NCBI RefSeq assembly: GCF_000430745.1
Contig: NZ_AUMP01000003.1
Coordinates: forward strand, 309,649 to 373,648
Source of the DNA: Fictibacillus gelatini DSM 15865
GTDB taxonomy: Bacteria > Bacillota > Bacilli > Bacillales > Fictibacillaceae
Direction: 5' to 3'
DNA: 64,000 nucleotides
Within the stretch, counting starts at the first letter, position 1, and every line of letters starts with the position of its first letter. Of this stretch, positions 63,443 through 64,000 are shown one piece after another. A program made the translations under genes and the position numbers. The notes below the pieces were generated by a model. The model saw nothing but the letters and a program-made list of their open reading frames with translations. It was not told the DNA's origin and ran no database searches.

Positions 63443-64000
63443 TGTAACTGCTAAACTAAAATCAACAGTTTCTGCTAAATAGAAATGAACACTTTTTCCC
63501 CAATTATAATCCAGATAAGTTATGATAGTCTTTTCAACATGGCTTATTTGGGGGATTTGAAAGGTGGAAAAATTAATAGTGTATTTGCAGGTTCATCAAC
63601 TGAAAGAACAAGGATTCAAGGTGGCAGCTATCGCAAAAAAATTAGAGATTTCGAGGAATACAGTTTACAAGTATCTGGACATGACATTCGAGGAGGCGAC
63701 TAATTGGGTTAACACTCTAAGCAACAGGACAAAGAAACTTGATCCCTACCAGGATCAGATCTTGAGTTGGCTAAAGGAACACCCTGACCTCTCTTCTTCC
63801 CAGATTGAGGACTGGTTGAAGGAAAACCATTCTGGTATCAATATTGGAGGGAGCACAGTCAGGCTGTTCGTAAAAGAGCTGAGGGAACTCTATCATATCC
63901 CAAAAGCAGTAAGGGTCCGTGATCACGAAGCTGTGGAGGAACTGCCAATGGGTCAACAGGCTCAGGTCGACTGGGGAGAAATAACCGTCAAAAATACGGA
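63443..64000 (+). mobile_element. IS21-family insertion sequence, left part
   Basis: The element starts TGTAACTG at about 63443, inside the recombinase gene. Two terminal repeats follow: CTGCTAAACTAAAATCAACA (63448-63467) and CTGCTAAATAGAAATGAACA (63472-63491), 16 of 20 identical and 24 bases apart, as in the multiple terminal repeats of IS21 elements. istA begins at 63564. The istB gene and right end are outside the window. Confidence 0.8.
63564..64000 (+). CDS. istA: IS21-family transposase IstA, N-terminal part (cut by window edge)
   Basis: From GTG 63564, 145 codons remain open to the window end. The N-terminus has a helix-turn-helix (GFKVAAIAKKLEISRNTVYKYL), then a second DNA-binding region (SSSQIEDWLKENHSGINIGGSTVRLFVKEL), and the first catalytic Asp in AQVDWGE at about residue 136. 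This is the IstA layout. GTG 63579 is an alternative start. The rest of the DDE domain is beyond the window. Confidence 0.85.
   Translation, partial: MEKLIVYLQVHQLKEQGFKVAAIAKKLEISRNTVYKYLDMTFEEATNWVNTLSNRTKKLDPYQDQILSWLKEHPDLSSSQIEDWLKENHSGINIGGSTVRLFVKELRELYHIPKAVRVRDHEAVEELPMGQQAQVDWGEITVKNT

Overview
The window is a chromosomal segment of a low-GC, endospore-forming Bacillaceae bacterium. The evidence is Bacillus-type gene neighbourhoods (ypsA-gpsB-rnpB-rlmL, a CoA-binding protein-parE-parC, mrfA-mrfB), spore genes (an alpha/beta small acid-soluble spore protein and a CdaS-type diadenylate cyclase), a Rap/Phr cell-signalling pair, strong GGAGG ribosome sites and many TTG/GTG starts. No tRNA gene or CRISPR array was seen.

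Bases 1-22050 form a purine-ring (uric acid/allantoin) catabolic island. It holds pucR (cut by the window edge), fetAB-type iron exporter genes, a frameshifted NCS2 permease, uraD-uox-uraH (urate to allantoin), allantoinase, an M20 hydrolase, a tartronate-semialdehyde-type reductase, a class II aldolase, a three-subunit glycolate oxidase (glcE-glcF-glcD order) and, on the minus strand, pucG (ureidoglycine-glyoxylate aminotransferase) with a cyclophilin-like protein. Embedded between uricase, which makes H2O2, and allantoinase is a peroxide-defence block: tpx, hemA, hemH, katG and a PerR paralogue, with a Fur/PerR-type operator before katG. My reading is that the pathway carries its own H2O2 detoxification, haem supply, iron efflux and peroxide sensor.

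Bases 22300-30300 hold mixed single genes: a yybP-ykoY manganese riboswitch and its TerC-family exporter, a DCC thiol protein, an MBL-fold hydrolase, cdaS, a DinB-fold protein, topoisomerase III and an iron-type alcohol dehydrogenase. Bases 30300-40650 are accessory DNA. They carry two tiny paralogous proteins starting MPKNEV, a solitary pseudoknotted RNA resembling an IS605/TnpB right-end RNA, and a rap-phr pair whose peptide precursor has two copies of GHGETL. Two single-base frameshifted genes, an AraC regulator, acetyltransferases, an SPFH protein and a MaoC-like dehydratase follow.

Bases 40650-58830 are mostly conserved core: a Fur-controlled PepSY protein, mrfAB DNA repair, ypsA, gpsB, RNase P RNA, rlmL, an M32 carboxypeptidase and topoisomerase IV. 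After these comes a fused trpE-trpG gene whose leader has a run of GAG/UAG triplets typical of a TRAP-binding site and a hairpin over its ribosome site. Bases 58860-64000 hold an MFS transporter behind an attenuator-like leader, a small RHH protein, a HAD hydrolase and a tyrosine recombinase gene cut by an IS21-family element that runs off the window end.
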